From contig UPYK01000021.1 of NCBI GenBank assembly GCA_900538545.1, positions 1-20,373 of the forward strand: a stretch of DNA of 20,373 bases, written 5' to 3'. How positions within the stretch are numbered: position 1 is the first letter of the stretch; every line of letters starts with the position of its first letter. Below the pieces are notes generated by a model. The model was not told where the DNA came from, searched no databases, and saw only the letters and a program-made list of their open reading frames with translations. Both the position numbers and the translations under genes were made by a program. Shown here piece by piece: positions 18,330-20,373 of this stretch. The DNA is from an uncultured Eggerthella sp. (GTDB lineage: Bacteria; Actinomycetota; Coriobacteriia; Coriobacteriales; Eggerthellaceae).

Positions 18330-19863
18330 GACGATAGGTCGAGAGGAAATCCTCCAGCTTGTTCATCGCGTCCGAAAGTACCTCGATGCGCGGTAAGAAC
18401 ACTACACGGAAGTGGTCAGGCGTGTGCCAATTGAAGGCACCACCATGCGAAAGAAGGATCTTCTTCTCATGCAGCAGATCGAAAGCGAACTGCTCATCAT
18501 CGGTGATATTAAAGCGCTTCGTATCGAGCTTCGGGAAGATATAGAACCCTGCTTTCGGTTTCACCGCGGTCACGCCAGGAATGCTATTGAGCGCATTGTA
18601 GATGAAATCACGCTGTTCATACACACGCCCACCAGGTCGGATGTAATCGTTGACCGACTGATGTCCACCGAGGGCCGTCTGCACGATCGATTGCGCGGGC
18701 ACATTCGAACACATGCGCATATTGCTGAGCATGTTCAGGCCCAAAATGTAATCATGTGCAAGCTTCTTATTGCCCGAAAGCACCATCCATCCGATACGAT
18801 ATCCTGCGATCATATGCGACTTCGACAAACCGCTGAACGTCACGCAGAACAGATCGGGAGCCATCGAAGCGATGGAAATATGCTCGAGTCCATCCATGAC
18901 CAAGCGATCATAGATCTCATCAGAGAAGATGATCAAATTGTTTTGACGCGCAACCTCAACGATCTCTTCGAGCACTTCACGCGGATAGAGCGCACCCGTA
19001 GGGTTATTGGGATTGATGATGACGATCGCCTTGGTACGCGGAGAAACCTTCTTCTTGATGTCATCGATATCGGGATACCATTCTGCTTGTTCGTCGCAGA
19101 TATAATGTACGGGCATTCCACCAGCAAGCGTCACACAAGCGGTCCACAGCGGATAATCCGGAGAGGGCAAGAGTACTTCATCCCCCGCATCAAGAAGCGC
19201 CAGCATGCTCAGATTGATCAGCTCGCTCACACCATTGCCGGTGTAGATATCATCGATGGTCACATTGGGAATCTGTTTGATCTGAGCATATTGCATGATC
19301 GCCTTGCGCGCAGAGAACAAGCCTTTTGCCGCGGAATAACCCTCGCTATCCACCAGCTGCCTACTCATGTCAAAGACGACCTCATCAGGGGTACGAAAAC
19401 CGAACGGTGCGGGGTTTCCGATATTGAGCTTGAGGATCGACGCTCCCATCGTTTCCATGCGCTCAGCCTCTTCGAGAACAGGACCACGTACGTCATAGAG
19501 AACATTATCGAGCTTCTTTGATTTTTTGAATTCGCGTACCATTGCGGTATCGCTCCCCTCATGATCCATAGTTTTATTTACACTGGTTTCGTCTTTATGA
19601 TCTGCTCGTTCTTTAGGAGGAAGATCGCCTTCAGAGCTTGAGGTGGTTGCTTCACCGGAAAGCAGTGATTGATCGATCTCCAATATGGAAGCAAGCAACT
19701 CTAGCACATCTTTACGTGGAAGCGTTTTCCCGCTCACATACTGACTAACCTGGCTCTTTCCCAACTTAGCACCACGAACAGCAGCCTCACGGATCAGATC
19801 TGATTGCTTGAACCCCTTAGCAGCCATCGCATTCTTCAGGCGGGCTGAGAATCCTTCTTGCAC
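18322..19863 (-). CDS. Bifunctional XRE-type HTH regulator / AlaA-like aminotransferase
   Basis: A 513-residue fusion. Residues about 1-65 are an XRE/Cro-like helix-turn-helix (FKQSDLIREAAVRGAKL then GKSQVSQYVSGKTLP). A hydrophilic linker spans about 66-112. Residues 113-513 are a fold-type I PLP aminotransferase closest to AlaA/YfbQ, the glutamate-pyruvate enzyme making alanine. Key residues are NPNNPTG (284-290), Asp315 and Tyr318 (SDEIYDR), PLP-binding Lys348 (SGLSKS), Arg356 and substrate-carboxylate Arg486. The domain order matches a known protein class annotated as bifunctional HTH/aminotransferase. The start is GTG 19863, 5 nt after AAGGAGG. The leader carries five GTTCAA/TTGAAC half-sites, so autoregulation is plausible, and an alanine-family symporter in this window has a similar inverted pair. 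Specificity for alanine is inferred from similarity to AlaA. Confidence 0.93.
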   Translation of the reverse strand: MQEGFSARLKNAMAAKGFKQSDLIREAAVRGAKLGKSQVSQYVSGKTLPRKDVLELLASILEIDQSLLSGEATTSSSEGDLPPKERADHKDETSVNKTMDHEGSDTAMVREFKKSKKLDNVLYDVRGPVLEEAERMETMGASILKLNIGNPAPFGFRTPDEVVFDMSRQLVDSEGYSAAKGLFSARKAIMQYAQIKQIPNVTIDDIYTGNGVSELINLSMLALLDAGDEVLLPSPDYPLWTACVTLAGGMPVHYICDEQAEWYPDIDDIKKKVSPRTKAIVIINPNNPTGALYPREVLEEIVEVARQNNLIIFSDEIYDRLVMDGLEHISIASMAPDLFCVTFSGLSKSHMIAGYRIGWMVLSGNKKLAHDYILGLNMLSNMRMCSNVPAQSIVQTALGGHQSVNDYIRPGGRVYEQRDFIYNALNSIPGVTAVKPKAGFYIFPKLDTKRFNITDDEQFAFDLLHEKKILLSHGGAFNWHTPDHFRVVFLPRIEVLSDAMNKLEDFLSTYRQK

Positions 19864-20047
19864 TTCCTCCTCCTTGCTGGAGTTTTGCTCGATCCCGACA
19901 AATTCCTCTTCAGGTGCTTCCCTGCAGCGCAGCTCTTTCGATCACGCGTGCAAGCTAAAGATGCACAGTGTATAGAGAAACTTCAAATCGCTTACGCGGT
20001 CAAAGCAGTCCTAACATGCATGATCAGGAATACCTAGACGTTATCTT

Positions 20048-20154
20048 GTTCAAATTGAACTTGAGTTCAATTTTGTACCATAGTACCAGTAATTTGCGGA
20101 AGAATGACGAGATTCATTATGAAATGTTCAATTCTTCATGAGAATAAATTGAAC
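20048..20154. promoter_or_regulatory. Cluster of inverted GTTCAA/TTGAAC half-sites upstream of the HTH-aminotransferase gene
   Basis: This lies in the 313-nt gap between that gene and the tRNA terminator, which shows no coding region. The half-sites are GTTCAA 20048-20053, TTGAAC 20055-20060, GTTCAA 20065-20070, GTTCAA 20126-20131 and TTGAAC 20149-20154. The first three alternate in orientation with 1-nt and 4-nt spacers; the last two form an inverted pair 17 nt apart. A GTACCA direct repeat lies between (20075-20080, 20083-20088). TTGAAC on the minus strand (20070-20065) could also act as a -35, but no convincing -10 follows. This is likely an operator region for the HTH domain encoded downstream (inference). 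Confidence 0.5.
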
Positions 20155-20175
20155 CAACCCGCCAAAGACAAAAAG

Positions 20176-20199
20176 AAAAACCAGACGAAGTCTGGTTTT
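20176..20199 (-). terminator. Rho-independent terminator after tRNA-Val / rrn operon
   Basis: AAAACCAGAC (20177-20186) pairs perfectly with GTCTGGTTTT (20190-20199) around a 3-nt loop. On the minus strand the stem is followed by TTTTTCTTTTT (20180-20170). It lies 8 nt after the encoded CCA end of tRNA-Val and should terminate the rRNA-tRNA transcript. Confidence 0.9.
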
Positions 20200-20207
20200 G
20201 AGTTTCA

Positions 20208-20282
20208 TGGTGGGCGATACAGGATTTGAACCTGTGACCTTCTGCTTGTAAGGCAGCTGCGCTCCCGCTGCGCCAATCGCCC
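20208..20282 (-). tRNA. tRNA-Val (anticodon TAC), CCA end encoded
   Basis: The minus strand folds as a 75-nt cloverleaf. Acceptor GGGCGAT (20282-20276) pairs with ATCGCCC, then discriminator A and CCA (20210-20208). The D arm is GCGC...GCGC, the anticodon loop CTTACAA gives TAC (Val), and the T arm ACAGG-TTCAAAT-CCTGT is perfect. The outermost anticodon-stem pair appears to be a G-A mismatch. It sits just downstream of 5S rRNA and just upstream of a strong terminator. Confidence 0.96.
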
Positions 20283-20290
20283 ATGCAACA

Positions 20291-20323
20291 CATTTACTAT
20301 AAAAGGTGACCTTTTAGTAAATG
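20291..20323 (-). other. Long hairpin between 5S rRNA and tRNA-Val, probable RNA-processing stem
   Basis: CATTTACTA and AAAGGT on the left pair with ACCTTT and TAGTAAATG on the right. The result is a stem of about 15 pairs with a 2-nt bulge and a tiny loop. No T tract follows on the minus strand and the tRNA continues directly, so it is unlikely to terminate. A maturation signal separating 5S from the tRNA is the likely role. Confidence 0.6.
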
Positions 20324-20329
20324 CCCTGC

Positions 20330-20373
20330 ATGAGCAGAACGCCCTATCCTCCCACGGACTACACCGCAGTACT
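20330..20373 (-). rRNA. rrf: 5S ribosomal RNA, 3' end only (gene truncated by window edge)
   Basis: The minus strand from the right edge reads AGTACTGCGGTGTAGTCCG then TGGGAGGATAGG, the typical 3' domain of bacterial 5S rRNA. The tRNA-Val and terminator that follow fit an rrn operon tail. The exact 3' end (about 20330) is estimated from the distance after GATAGG in other 5S genes. The 16S and 23S genes would lie beyond 20373. Confidence 0.78.

Overview
The window looks like a chromosomal core segment from a moderate-GC (roughly 50-55% by eye) Actinomycetota bacterium, most likely a member of the Coriobacteriia. The main reasons are: an actinobacterial-type RpoC with a large charged insertion before the catalytic centre; RpoB with the mycobacterial-style 'RSLCLNVELE' ending followed by an acidic tail; a single-chain SecDF; and an HTH-aminotransferase fusion. 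Species is not determinable from sequence alone. I considered Cryptobacterium/Slackia-like organisms but cannot confirm this.

Layout. Positions 1-6031 (minus) hold rpoB-rpoC, with rpoC running off the left edge and a very good promoter in front of rpoB. Positions 6195-7016 (minus) encode a classical SDR oxidoreductase, divergent from a ketopantoate-reductase-family gene at 7222-8160 (plus). The SDR gene is bracketed by inverted copies of an identical 39-bp repeat. One copy belongs to an 83-bp palindromic composite next to the reductase gene. Positions 8226-9773 (minus) encode a sodium:alanine/glycine symporter, separated from its convergent neighbour by a terminator.

Positions 10058-15246 (minus) are a likely HAD phosphatase - tgt - secDF - DUF1292 gene string; two of its junctions overlap (HAD/tgt by 1 bp, secDF/DUF1292 by 4 bp). 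Divergent from it, 15424-17160 (plus) encodes one polypeptide joining QueH (epoxyqueuosine reductase) to QueA, the two final steps of queuosine synthesis after Tgt. So the tRNA-queuosine steps sit back to back here. Next, 17260-18177 (plus) encodes a NYN-nuclease plus OST-HTH/LOTUS protein, probably RNA-directed.

Positions 18322-19863 (minus) encode an XRE-type HTH fused to an AlaA-like aminotransferase. Its upstream region carries a cluster of GTTCAA/TTGAAC inverted half-sites. A similar inverted pair lies upstream of the alanine-type symporter, suggesting a small alanine regulon governed by the fusion protein (inference). The right end holds tRNA-Val(TAC) and the 3' end of a 5S rRNA on the minus strand, i.e. 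the tail of an rrn operon.

Most interesting items: the QueH-QueA fusion, the HTH-aminotransferase with shared operators, the NYN-LOTUS protein, the inverted repeat bracketing the SDR gene, and the ELLG-repeat tail of RpoB. I saw no defence system, prophage, CRISPR array or complete insertion sequence.
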